Source of the DNA: Rapana venosa
Taxonomy: Eukaryota > Mollusca > Gastropoda > Neogastropoda > Muricidae
DNA length: 64,000 nt
Direction of reading: 5' to 3'
NCBI GenBank assembly: GCA_028751875.1
Contig: CM054135.1
Location: forward strand, 11,662,267-11,726,266
The notes beneath the pieces are model-generated. The model searched no databases. It was not told the DNA's origin and was given only the letters and a program-made list of their open reading frames with translations. Positions 23,673 to 35,339 of the stretch are shown here, piece by piece. Every line of letters begins with the position of its first letter. Positions within the stretch are counted from its first letter, which is position 1. Made by a program: the position numbers and the translations under genes.

Positions 23673-23673
<1 letters not shown>
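23116..23673. other. unique sequence, no gene recognised
   Basis: The stretch has somewhat higher GC than its surroundings. A 71-codon frame (23386-23601, +) has several cysteines but no recognisable domain and no convincing splice sites. Confidence 0.4.
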
Positions 23674-24140
<467 letters not shown>

Positions 24141-24401
24141 ATTGAGTAGTAATGAGCGCCCATTCACAGTGTGTGCAGATGAGAGCGGAAAGAAAGCAGT
24201 TCTGTGTGTTTATTGTTGAAATAGCTGATGTTAGATTAGTCATTTTTCTTGATGCTTTGTGGCTTGCTGTCTTCATACATCAAATAATGTTTATTTCCTG
24301 TTTTGTCTGTACAAATGTACGGTTATGATATTTTGATAATTATGACATGTGTCTATTATCTTGTATGTGAGGAAATGTCTTGCGAATGGATATGTATCCA
24401 G

Positions 24402-24402
24402 G

Positions 24403-24470
<68 letters not shown>

Positions 24471-24582
24471 TATTATGTGTGTGTGAGTGTGTATGTGTGA
24501 AGAGAGTGTGTGTGTGTGGGTGTGTTGTGGTGTGCATGCGTGGCTATACGTGCGTAAGTTTGTGTGTATGTGTGTTGTGTGG

Positions 24583-24615
<33 letters not shown>

Positions 24616-24640
24616 GTGTGTGTGTGTGCGCGCGCGCACG
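24402..24640. repeat. (GT)n microsatellite tract
   Basis: A pure (GT)n of about 33 units lies at 24402-24468. Irregular GT sequence follows, and a second pure run at 24583-24630 ends in CGCGCGCGC. Confidence 0.95.
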
Positions 24641-24854
24641 CTTGTATTTAGTCTGGACTTTTGGGGGGTTGTTGTTTGTTTAGGGGAGGGAATGTTGGGA
24701 AGGGGAGTGTTTTGTGGGTCTTTTTTTTTCTTGTTTAATTGGTTTTATTTATTCATTTGATTTTTCGATTTCTTGATTTTTCACTAATTGAATGGGAGTT
24801 TGAGTGAAATATTTCATTGTTATTTGAAATGATCTTGTTTGTTAATTAATTGAT

Positions 24855-25320
24855 TTATAATTATGTGTAACAAGTATGTGTACCATTTGACAATGTGTAG
24901 ATGTTTATCTTTATGACTTATTAAGTTTGGTTGTGTCATTTTGCTTGGCTCTGTTGTTGTTCTTGTTCTTGTTGTTGTTGTCTGTCTGTTTTTTCTCTTT
25001 TATATCATCTTTGTTGGTTTGGTTTTTCCTTCTCTTTTTGTTTGTTTGTTTTGGTTAAGGTTTTTTGGGGGGTGGGGGTGGGGTATTTTTATGGTTTTCT
25101 TTATTTTCTTGCTTGGGATCGGGGGGGGGGGGGGGGCGGGGGGTTGTTGTGGGGAGCTGTTTTGAAAAGGGGTATATTTCCCTTGTTTTATTGTGAGACG
25201 TATAAGTATTGGGTTATTATTATTAAGATTTATGCCCTAACGGGCGGTGGACTGATGTAAAAATGCACATGTGTGCTTATTCAATATCCTCGAAATAAAA
25301 GGAATGTTATTTGTCATTGG
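24855..25320 (+). mobile_element. LINE 3' UTR, copy A (CR1/Crack-like family)
   Basis: It is homologous over its whole length to 27974-28455. Landmarks are GTACCATTTGACAATGTGTA, GACTTATTAAGTTTGGTTGT, TTGTTGTTCTTGTT, a poly(G) block near 25121-25141, GGGGAGCTGTTTTGAAAAGG, GGGTTATTATTATTAAGAT and the end GTGCTTATTCAATATCCTCG with AAATAAAAG. It finishes in TTGTCATTGG/TCATTG steps and (TC)n. The last 50 bp are shared with the S2-like SINEs. Confidence 0.8.
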
Positions 25321-25344
25321 TCCATTGTCATTGTCTCTCCTCTC

Positions 25345-26200
25345 TCTCTCTCTTTGCTGATGACACAACTATCCCTAACGAGCCCACAATAACCCTAACA
25401 GTCTCTACGCAAAAGCATTCAAAAAGTGTTGATCAGCTTATTGAATGGACCGAACAAAAAAAAAAAAAAAACCATAAATGTCTATACACCCCCAAAAACA
25501 AAATGCATGCTTATTACCACTAGACAAAAGCTTCAAAACTTAAACCCACAAACTTACTCCCATCAAAATTAAAAAGGAAGTAATTGAAACAAAACCCATC
25601 ACCACAAGGTTTAGGGTAACAATTGATGAAAATCTCAGTGGTTCTACCACATATCTCAACTATGCAAATACAAGTCCCAAGAGTAATACAACCCTTTCTA
25701 TATCAAGCCTTTCTTGACTTTCATACCAGGAAACTATTCTTCCAATCTATATACAAGCCTCAATAGACAATGCTTCTACCCTATTGGATTCTGCTAGTGC
25801 AAACACTAGAAACCGTTACTGAGTCTGTACAAACGAGCTCGTCAAACTGTCCTTTTAAAAAAAGACTAGCTTACTAGAAGCTGACTATACTCAATAAATA
25901 TTCTCCCCTTACGGCCAACGACTAAAATATAACAAAAGGAGTCAAAGATGTACAAGAACATGACAGAACTGTTTTCCATCATACTTAAAAGACATTCCCC
26001 CTAAACCAATCCAGAAATAACCTATAAAAGCCCAGTGTCCCTATTTCCGAGAATAGACTTTATCAAATCTAGTCTACTTTAAACTCAGGCCCTATGCTGT
26101 GAACTCCCTTCCAGATTCAGTTAAAACAACATCATCAATAACAATCTAAAAACTCAATTATCAACTCACTTGATACATCACAATAACAACCACAGTCCAT
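25345..26200 (+). mobile_element. LINE reverse-transcriptase C-terminal fragment (CR1/Crack-like)
   Basis: The fragment starts inside the RT catalytic core at FADD (25353-25364), immediately after a (TC)n tract. Conceptual pieces in shifting frames read DQLIEWTE, HHKV-like GVTIDE, DNASTLLDSASANTRNR, KKTSLLEADYTQ, PSYLKDIPPKP and VNSLPDSVKTTSSI, in the order expected of the palm end, thumb and C-terminal region of this kind of LINE. Stops and frameshifts are frequent. The 3' UTR of this family probably corresponds to copies A and B, though the assignment is by proximity and by family knowledge. Confidence 0.75.
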
Positions 26201-26299
26201 AGCCTTAAAAGCAAATTAGCATATTCCTCCCTTACCTATCTGCCGTTTCCCATTCTACCTATCTTGCCCTTGTCCCTTTCCCTTCACCTGTATGTATGT

Positions 26300-26735
26300 C
26301 AGACTGTTGTCCTCTCTCTTCTCTCTCATCTCTCTCAGTCTCGCTCTCTCTCTCTCTCCTCTCTCTTCTCTCTCTCTCTCTCTCTCTCCTCTCTCTCTCA
26401 AATTTTCATTGTTGTTGAGAAAGTGAGTCTTAGGAAGTGTATAGCTTTTTATTTATTTATTGATTTTATTTTTTTATATGTAAAAAAAAAAATATTATTT
26501 TAATTTTTTAACTACTCTTTCGTTATAAGAATATATCTATCATAACAATAATTGTGTAATCTGTACTAGTATAAAGAAATATAAATAGAGGATCACAGTG
26601 ATGATCTGCTTTTTTGAGAAATGATATTCCAGTATTTTTTTCCTATGTCTTATTTGTCTTGTTTGTTTACAAACAAAAGCAATAAATCTTTAACACACAC
26701 ACACACACACACCACACACACCACACACACTCACA

Positions 26736-26766
<31 letters not shown>

Positions 26767-26770
26767 CACT
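26300..26770. repeat. (CT)n and (CA)n microsatellites
   Basis: (CT)n with TCTTCTC breaks lies at 26300-26400, and (CA)n with CCACACA breaks at 26694-26770, followed by a run of C near 26800. The 26401-26693 interval is AT-rich with nothing recognised. Confidence 0.92.
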
Positions 26771-27194
26771 CTCGCCACTCTCTCTCATTTCTTCTTCCCC
26801 CCCCCCCCCCCACCCCATTCTCGCTCTCTTACCTACAATGTATAATGTTCATTTTATGACTTTAGGCCGATTTTTTTTTTCTCTTATTGCTTGAGTGTAT
26901 TGACTTGGGGCTTTTTTCTTTTTCACATGGCGTTTTCGATTTGTACAGTATATTCGTAAAGAATATTTGATGGTGATCCTGTGCTTCCTCGAGAATTATA
27001 CCTTAGTAAAATTATCCTTGAAACACGCACTCTCTCTCTCTTGGGTATGTTTTTTTGTCTTTGCTCGTCTGGGGTTGTTTTTTGTTTGTTTGTATTTTGT
27101 TTGTTTTTTTTCCTCTCTCCATCTTTTCTTTAAAAAAAGTTTTTTTTTCCTTTGCCTTCTTCTGCTTGAAAGTAATGAGTACTGAGCAATTTTA

Positions 27195-27265
27195 AATGTG
27201 CCCCATGGGCGGGACTGATTGGTAAAAAAGCACCTGAATACTTATTCCAATTTATCCTGGAAAAA
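27195..27265 (+). mobile_element. short 3' tail fragment of the copy A/B LINE family
   Basis: CATGGGCGGGACTGATTGG, AAAAAAGCACCTGAATACTT and ATTCCAATTTATCCTGGAAA follow the terminal 60 bp of copies A and B in order. A weak echo of the AATGTGTAGATGTT motif follows at about 27293. Confidence 0.6.
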
Positions 27266-27534
27266 AAATATATTGTTTCTATTAACTTTACCAATGTGTA
27301 GATGTTCTTTTTAATGACTTATTGGCTTTCCCCCTCTTTATTTATGTGATGTATGGTATTGCACTTATTTATACCATGACATTCAATTTTGCAGGAGCAT
27401 AATTAAAAAGTGTTTGTGTTCATCGTGTGATATGTGAGTATTACATATTTTAGTATTATCCCTGAAACACCCCACCCACCCCACATCAATCTGAAAAGAA
27501 ACACGCTCAAACAAACACACAAACAGAACACACA

Positions 27535-27535
27535 C

Positions 27536-27600
<65 letters not shown>
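27535..27600. repeat. (CA)n microsatellite
   Basis: It is a CA tract with one CCCACA break. The Cys/Val-rich antisense frames are repeat artefacts. Confidence 0.94.
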
Positions 27601-27602
<2 letters not shown>

Positions 27603-27973
27603 CCAACTCACCCACTCATATTCTCTCCCTCAACACTGATTAAGTTTTAAGTTTCTTCTTGGTTTGTTTCTTGTTTTATTGTGTGGATGTATGGGTATTA
27701 AATTATTTTTATCATGAAATATAATTTAAACATATAATCTAAAATGAGTGTTGATGGGATGGCATACTGTTTTGGGATTTATATATTGGATATTATCTCT
27801 GAAATACACACAAACACACTCTCTGTCTCTCTGTCTCTGTCTCTGTCTCACCTTTTATCGTCCTGCTTATAGTCATAGTATATCCTGATGAAGGATTCAT
27901 ATTTTTATATTTTCAATACTTTATTGGACTTGCCTCTGTACTTAAGTTTTAATGAGTGCCCTATTTCAATATC

Positions 27974-28455
27974 TTATAATTATGTATAACAAGTGTGTGT
28001 ACCATTTGACAATGTGTAGATGTTTATCTTTATGACTTATTAAGTTTGGTTGTGTTATTTTTTCTTGGCTTTGTTGTTGTTCTTGTTGTTGTTGTTGTTT
28101 GTCTGTTTTTCTCTTCTTTATCATCTTTTGTTGGTTTGGTTTTTCTTCTCTTTTGTTTGTTTGTTGGTTTGGTTACGGTTTTTTTGGGGGGTGGGGGTAG
28201 GGGTGGGGTATTTTTAGGATTTTCTTTAATTGCTTGCTTTGGGGGGGGGGGAGGGTTGTTTGGGGGGGGGGGGGGGGTTGTTGGGGGGAGCTGTTTTGAA
28301 AAGGGTTATTTCCCCTTGTTTTTATTGTGAGACTGTATAAGTATTGGGTTATTATTATTAAGATGTATCCCTAACGGGCGGGGACTGGATGTAAAAAAGC
28401 ACATGTGTGCTTATTCATTATCCTCGAAATAAAAGAATTTGTCATTGTCATTGTC
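27974..28455 (+). mobile_element. LINE 3' UTR, copy B (CR1/Crack-like family)
   Basis: This copy is collinear with copy A (24855). It shares the TTGTTG-rich part, two long G runs (about 28240-28280), GGGGAGCTGTTTTGAAAAGG, TCCCTAACGGGCGGGGACTG and the end AAAGCACATGTGTGCTTATT. It ends in TTTGTCATTGTCATTGTC and then (TC)n. The 94-codon frame at 28046 is a low-complexity artefact. Confidence 0.82.
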
Positions 28456-28852
28456 TCTCTCTCTTTCTCTCTCTCTCTCTCATGCACACCTACTCAACAA
28501 GGAAAAAAATCTTTGATTGCATTGCAACTTCTTTTTAAAATGGCTGGGTTTTAATAAGCAGCAAGATTGCTTGATATGTGCTGCTGTTTACATGGTCTTT
28601 ATCTGTGAAACACATAGTTATTGCTCTATGTGTGCTGCTGCTAAATTAATGTTTATCTGTTAAAACTATAGTTATGGGAAGGAAATCTATGATGTTTTCA
28701 CATGTGCTAATCAAAGTAAAGCACAGATTGTTATCGGTAGAGGATATATACATGTGTGTGTGTTGTTCGTGCACGTAGATATGTAGGCCTATGTATGTAT
28801 GTACGTATATATGTGTGTGTGTGTTTCTTATGATGAGATGATTATAGCTTGT

Positions 28853-28908
28853 ATTGTGGCCTACCGCTCAATTCCAATAAAACAGTTCAGAGTTCAGAGC
28901 TCAGATCT
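28853..28908 (+). other. possible retrotransposon 3' end, family unknown
   Basis: ATTGTGGCCTACCGCTCAAT, then CCAATAAAACAGTTCAGAG and AGTTCAG-type repeats. A similar GTGGCCCAAGGCCGAAGTAC plus AATAAAA occurs at about 34793-34822, and GTGGCCTACGGCC at about 34921. The recurrence suggests a dispersed element end, but no coding part is linked. Confidence 0.3.
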
Positions 28909-28967
28909 CTTCCTCCCCTCCCCCCTCTCTCACACACACACACACACGCATACACACAGACAAAGCA

Positions 28968-29024
28968 TGGTATAGTATGGTATGGTATAGTACGGTACGG
29001 TACGGTACGGTATGGTATGGTATG
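28968..29024. repeat. (GGTAT)n microsatellite at the 3' end of RTE copy 2
   Basis: GGTAT units are interrupted by a block of GGTAC units (28990-29008). It abuts the 3' end of the minus-strand RTE copy. The same pentamer reappears at the element's other end (32193-32217). Confidence 0.93.
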
Positions 29025-29025
29025 G

Positions 29026-32000
29026 TCATCATCATCAGACCCCGTGACCTTGGCGGTCGTGGGGAGACACGAAAGACGATGCCATGGTAAGCCTCCTCCA
29101 TCCATCTCGGTCCTCGGCTCTGCGCAGTAGGGCCGAGTCATTCATCCTGGTCCATTCTCTGATGTTGTCCATCCATGACTTGTTCTGTCTTCCCCTCTTT
29201 CTACCACCTTCGAGTGTTCCCTGCAGTACTGTTTTGGGCAGAGTGTTGTGGCGGGTGACGTGGCCGAACCATGTCAGCTTTTTCTTCTTGACGATGGTGA
29301 GAAGGGGTTCCTGTGGACCTGCCAGCCGTGTTATTTGACTCTTGACAAATTCATTGGTCTTCGTTCTCTCCAGGATATGCCCAGCAGTTTTCTATGGCAT
29401 TTTGTTTCAAATGACTGGATTCGCTTTGCTGTTTCAGCAGTCAATGTCCAGGTTTCACTTCCGTACAGCAGGATAGTCTGAATTAGGGCTTTGTAGAGCT
29501 TTAGTTTGTTTGGGAAACTGATCTCTTTACTTTTTGGGAAACTGATCTCTTTACTTTTCCATATGGTGGTGAGTTTTGTCATGGAAAATGTTGCCATGGC
29601 TAGTCTGACTTTGATTTCTGTCGTCGATCGCCCGTCCTTTGTGAGTGTAGCGCCAAGGTATTTAAAGGCTTCTACCTCCTCCAGTTGCTGGCCGTTCATG
29701 TAAATTTTCGCAGTGGCGTTGCTCGTGCTATTTACAAGTACTTTACTTTTCTCCGAGCTCACCTCCATCCCATATGCTCCAGCTCTGTTCTCAAGTCTGG
29801 TCGTAAGATCTTGCAGCTCTGTGTTACTTCCGCCCATGAGGTCAATGTCATCGGCAAACCGCAAGTTGTTGAGGGGTCTGCCGCCAATGGAGATGGTAGA
29901 GTGGAAGTCATGGAGGGTCTCTCTCATAATGTTTTCGAAGAACAGATTGAACAGGACTGGAGATAACAGGCATCCTTGTCAGACCCCAACTGTGGTTTTG
30001 AAGTAGTCTCCGACCTGATTGTTCAGAAGGACTGCACTGCTTGCGGTGTTGTATAGTGCTTGAATGGTTTGCACTAGTCCTTCTTCAATGCCAAACATTC
30101 TGAGGACCTGCCACAGGCCTTCGTACCATGCTCTGTCGAAAGCCTTCTTGAAGTCGATGAAGTTGTGGAACAGGTCTCTCTGATGTTGAAGATGTTTTTC
30201 CATCATGATGTGGCAGTTAAAAATCTGTTCGATTGTGCTCCTGCCTGCCCTGAACCCAGCTTGTTCCTCTGCAAGGTGTTCTTCTGCCTCCTTCTTGAGT
30301 CGATTCAAAATAACTTTGAGCATGATCTTGCTGGTGTGGCTGATGAGGCTGATTGTTCTATAGTTTTGGGCATTGGCGTAAATTCCCCTTCTTGGGCAGG
30401 GTATGATGAGTGATTGTGTCCATTCTGTTGGCCACTGTATGTCTCCCAAATCTTCTGACAAATAGCTGTAACATGTGTGATGACTGTTTCGCCACCATGC
30501 TTGAGCAGCTCTGCTGGTATGTTTTGTCTGCTCCTGGGGACTTTTCCTACTGGTAAGCAGCGGATGGCTTCTTCCACTTCTTCCTTCATATAGGTAATGG
30601 CGAGGGTGCTCTTGATGTTGCTGCCTTCTCTTCTATTATGCTCTTGTCAGGTTGTATTGGGTAGTTGTACAGTTCTTGACAATATTCAACCACCTGTTCA
30701 ATGCAGCTGAGCTTTCTGTGAGGAGGTTTCCGGAGATGTCTTCAATGACTGATGATTGGTTTGAAGTGGTTTGTGAGTTTCTTCAGGGTGTCGTATGCCT
30801 TTTTACTGTTGCCCACTTTCATGCTTTTTTCGATCTCATCACATTGATCACTGATCCATTTCTCTCTGGCCTTTAACATTGACTTCTTCACAAGATTGTT
30901 GGCTTCCCGGTATTCTTTAGGGTTGGAAGACCTGGTTGGTTTCAGTGCTCTTCTTGTATCGCAGAGGTCCAAGATGTCATTGGTAGTCCATGGCTGGTGT
31001 TTATTCCTCTGCCGACCGAGTACCTTCTCTGCTGTTTCTCGGACTGCCTCATTGAAGTTGTTGGTGAGGTCATTGATGTCATCGTCCAGGAGGGTTAATG
31101 CCGCAAAACGTCCACCAAGCTTAGCTTTGAAGATCTCCTCGACATCTGGATCTTTCAGTTTGTCCACGTCAAATTTGATACGTGGGTTTGCAGGCTGTTT
31201 GTTTTTCTTCAGCTTCATTTTGAATACCAGCAGCACAAGGTCGTGGTCGCTGCCTATGTCAGCTCCAGGGTAGGTTCTTGTTCTGGCTCTGTTGATGCTG
31301 GATTTTAAGCGCGGTGGTGTTAAGATAAAATCTATTTGGTTATGGATCTTGCCGTTTGGCGCATGCCAGGTTGTCCTCCTTGACTGCTTGTGGGGATAGA
31401 GGGTATTGGCAATGGTAAGTCTGTGGGTGCAGGCAAACTTCAGCAGACGTAGTCCCCTGTCGTTGGTCTCTCCAGTTCCAAACTGACCAACTGTTCCGGC
31501 CCATTGGTTGTAAGAGTCAGGACCTACTTTGGCATTAAAATCCCCTTGGATGATGATGATTTCCTTCTTGGGTATTTTCATAATGGTCTCTTCAAGATCT
31601 TTGTAAAATTCTTCTACTTCTTCATCTGCATGGTCAGATGATGGTGCATAGATTTGTATGATGGTGATGTTCTTGGGCTTGGCCGACACCCGGATGTTGA
31701 TAATCCTGCTGGAAGCCGGTGTACAGCTAATAATGCACCCCACTACTTCCTTTCTGACAATAAATGCCACTCCATGTTGGTGATGTTTCTCTTGGCCACT
31801 GTGCCAGATCTTGTTGCCTTCTTCAGTCAATGTCTCACCAAATCCTGTTCATCTCACTTCGCCCTAGTCCAATAATGTCCCATTTATAGCGGCTAAGCTC
31901 ATAGTCTAGTTCTTTGATTTTTCCGCACTGGTAGAGTGTACGGACGTTCCATGTACCAATGGTGATCTCTTCTCTAGGGAGCTTAAGTAATGTTTTAACT

Positions 32001-32194
32001 CCAGTAGCTGACTTGTCACTTCCACCCTGGTGTTGATCAATGGAAAGTGCGGTCGTTGGTTACCCGGGCCTCGACCGATACGGTATCATATTGGCTTTGC
32101 ATTTGTCTTTCATGGTTTTTCTGTGGGCTTAGGATATTCCTTGGTGGTGCCAATCTCCTCTCCAAGTCTCCATATGTTTTGGGTTTTTTTTCTA
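29026..32194 (-). mobile_element. RTE-type non-LTR retrotransposon, copy 2, near full length
   Basis: On the minus strand it contains the endonuclease (31830 downward; QEKHHQHGVAFIVRKEV, IIIIQGDFNAKVGPDSYNQW, RTTWHAPNGKIHNQIDFILT, SDHDLVLLVFK), a linker, the RT (EEQAGFRAGRSTIEQIFNCH, FIDFKKAFDRAW, FADD at 29846-29857) and a C-terminal region (YGSETWTLTAETAKRIQSFE, KLTWFGHVTRHNTLPKTVLQ). It is about 3.17 kb. Frameshifts or stops separate 31830-30742, 30589-30305, 30461-29979 and 29927-29331. A 24-bp tandem duplication at 29511-29558 adds an in-frame repeat of eight residues (KSKEISFP). Its 5' end (ATAGAAAAAAAACCCAAAAC) matches copy 1, and its 3' end reads GGTCTGATGATGATGA before the pentamer repeat. 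Confidence 0.95.
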
Positions 32195-32217
32195 TGGTAT
32201 GGTATGGTATGGTATAT
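32193..32217. repeat. (GGTAT)n at the 5' end of RTE copy 2
   Basis: Four to five GGTAT units sit directly against the first base of the element. The same pentamer lies at the opposite end of the element, 3.1 kb away. Confidence 0.9.
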
Positions 32218-32379
32218 TTGGCATCAAAGTTTTGGTACACTGCCTACTGGACCTTCAAGGTGAGTATGATGATTTCTATCTTCTGTTAAAGGGGATTTCA
32301 AGATAGGAACAGCAACTTATCACTGTGGTTTTTCAAATGATGACAATGATTTCAAAAGCTCTGAAGGATTAGCTGACAC

Positions 32380-34190
32380 AAAACTGCCAAGAAAATCACA
32401 ACGTGTGCATGCAGATATATCTGGTACCAATTTCTTGAATTGTGCAATATGTTTGACTGTATTATTTTGAATGGTCTTTGTGAAACATGTTTCCATGACA
32501 GCTGTGCATTTGTATCCAACAGGCTCAAGTATGGTAGATTATTTCATAACATCTTGTGAGCTGTTTACATCTATTAAAGTACTCTCTTTGAATGTAGAAA
32601 ATATGACAGAGTCTGATCATTTACCAGTTAGTATGGAAGTAGAGATTGCAAGTAATTTTTCAAAACCTACAGACCATGCAAACAAGAATGAGCCTTTTGA
32701 CAAAGTCCTATAGAATAAAGATAAATAACACGAATTTCTATTGTCCAAAAGTAAAGACATTCAGAGGAGACTTTAGCTGGCCTCAGATGCTCTAGATAAT
32801 AATGTAGAAACTGCTCTAGACATGTTTGTAAAGTGTTTGAAAGATGCCAGTACTTTTGTGACTGAAAGGATTTGCATGCACAATAATTATAAGGAAATCA
32901 CCTTGGTTTGATAATGTTATGTGCCAAAAAGAAAGCCGGGCAAAACGTAACAATTTCAGAGCAACTAGAAAAGAAGATGATAGAATAGACTATGTTGAGA
33001 AGAGGAAACAGTACACAAAAATTATTAAAAACCAAGAAGCAGAACTACAGAAAGCATAAAGCTAAATCCTTAGCAAAAAAACCATAACTAATCAAAGCTG
33101 AATCCTTAGCAAAAAGAATTCTAATTTAAGCTGAATCCTTAGTCAAAAAATAGCTAATTCTTCATAGTTTTGGCGTGAAGTTAGAAGCATGTGATGTAGA
33201 AACTCCGAGAGAGTATTTAATAGGATTAGTACTGAGAACTGGTTTGCTCATTTTAAAGATGTTTTTCACAGTTAGGAAGGAAATAAGGATAATAAAAACA
33301 TTGCAGAAGACATATTGGTAGACACTTATCATACTTTGAATAGGTACATATCCAAAATAGAAGTCACAGATGCAATACGCAAAAACTGAAACTGAGAAAA
33401 GCAATTGGAATAGATGGCGTAAGGGCTGAAATGTTAAAGGTTGTTAGTACAGATGTGACAGCTTTTCCAGTAAAAATGTTTAATGTTATTTTTTCATCTG
33501 GTATATACCCAAAAGAATAATCAAAGGCGACAATAATTCCAATTCATAAAAAGGAACTCTTGACAATACAGATAACTTATTAGGGAGTATCGTTGTTAAG
33601 TATCATATCAAAATGCTATACTACAATTTTTAGCCCACGATTATATAAATGTTTTTTAAAAAAAAGATTTCTGAAAGTCAGGCAGGTTTCCTTAAAGGTT
33701 ATTCCGCTATTGATTAGATTTTTAATTTTTAACTTGTATGCAATTATCATGAAATGTACACAAAAGAGAGGAAGAAAACTATATGTTGCTTTCGTGGATT
33801 TCAGGAAAGCATTTGATTCTGTTGGCCATAGAAAACTTTTGGAATGTATGAAAAAACAAGGTGTAAAAAGCTTCTGGTGTGCTTAAAATTACTGTATCGT
33901 TCATTGTTGTCATCTGTATGTTCAAATAACGAGTTTACAGAGTTTTTCTGATAGTCCTATCTGAGTGCAGCAAGGTTGCGTGTTAAGCCCCATATTGGTC
34001 TCTGTATTTATGAATCAGCTATCTGAGCATATGAACATTGAAGGTAAACATGGTATCCAGATTCTGCCAGGTTTTATAGAATTGTGTACTGCTTTTTGGC
34101 AATGATGTGGTTCTCTTGTCAACAAGTGCACATGGCCTTCAAAATCAACTAAATGTTTTATAGAGATGTTGTGAAGAAATGCAGTTAAAC
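32380..34190 (+). mobile_element. degenerate non-LTR retrotransposon (endonuclease end plus RT)
   Basis: The end of the endonuclease is seen in FDCIILNGLCET (32450s) and in TESDHLPVSMEVE (about 32610). RT motifs follow: KAIGIDGVRAEMLK (33395s), IPIHKK, GVSLLSIISKC (33590s), LYVAFVDFRKAFDSVGHRKL (33780s) and QQGCVLSPIL (33970s). Stops and shifts are frequent. I cannot place it in a named clade with confidence; it differs from the RTE, L2 and RNase H elements in the window. Confidence 0.8.
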
Positions 34191-34199
34191 GTAAATAAA

Positions 34200-34690
34200 G
34201 GGGGTTATTTAGGGATGTTAAAGATGATGATGGCAAGGGTGGTGTAGGTGTTGAAGGTGATAGTGGTGAAGGCTACTAGGATGCAGATTTTAAAGATGAC
34301 GATGGTGACGATGATGTAGATATTGAGAGTGATAATGATATTAAAGATGATGAAATGTTGATGATAATGATGGTGATATAATTATATGTTGAAGATGATG
34401 ATGGTGATAATGATGTAAATGCTGAAGATGGTGGTAGTGACAATTATGTACATTTTGAAGAAAAAGATGGAAACTATGATGTAGATGATCATGTTGATGA
34501 TCATGATGATAATCCGGACTATGATACAGGTTGAAGAAGATGATGATTGTGTAGATTCTGAAGAAGACGGTGTTGATGACGTAGATGAGGAGAGTAATGA
34601 TGATGATATTGATATACTTGTTGCAGTTCATTACGAAGATAACGAGACGCTGATGGCGATGATTATGTAGATGTTGATGGGGACAATGAT
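34200..34690 (+). repeat. degenerate (GAT)n-rich tract
   Basis: GATGATGATGGTGA-type sequence with many substitutions extends for about 490 bp directly behind the LINE RT fragment. The Asp-rich frame at 34485-34670 and the His-rich antisense frame are artefacts. Confidence 0.7.
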
Positions 34691-35339
34691 AGCTAGCAGA
34701 TATTGAGTGTCATTCTCTGTACTTAGCGAAATGGATACAAACATTTTTGGCTATGATGTCTACCCTCCCTCAGCTCCAAACATATTTTGTATAGTGGCCC
34801 AAGGCCGAAGTACAATAAAACTTTTCAGCTGTCAGCCTTCAGTGGTTTCTTTACCCCTCTCTCTCCCCCTCTCTCTCTCACCGTGCCCCTAACCCTTCCT
34901 TTGATTTTGTCGTTTGTGTCGTGGCCTACGGCCAAATTACTTTAAACTACTGCCCTATTTGGGCAAGGGCCCAATGAAAAAACAAGTATGTCAATGCTTA
35001 TCTGTTACCCTTGGGGATTAAAAATCATCAATCAACCAGTCTCTCTGGCATGTTCTATTCAGTCAGTATCTCTTAGATCTCTGAAAGCATTAGAACAATT
35101 ATTTCATCACTATTGCAGACAGGCCCCTTCAAACAAGCAACCTTTTTTTTTTCCCATCAGGCACCTTTACTGCGCACTACAAAAATGAATACGACCAACA
35201 TCAGACAAAATTGATTATGCATTTCTGTTCCCCAAAAGTTTAATCCACCCTTTTTTAAACAAAGTTCTCATTAACATTTTCATTGTCGTAGGCTGCAAAC
35301 TACACTGGAAATTATGGCTGGACCTTACTGACTATTCTT
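34691..35339. other. unique sequence, no gene recognised
   Basis: The stretch has a short (CTCTCT) run at about 34855-34880 and AATAAAA-containing segments that may be retrotransposon ends. No coding motif was found. Confidence 0.35.
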
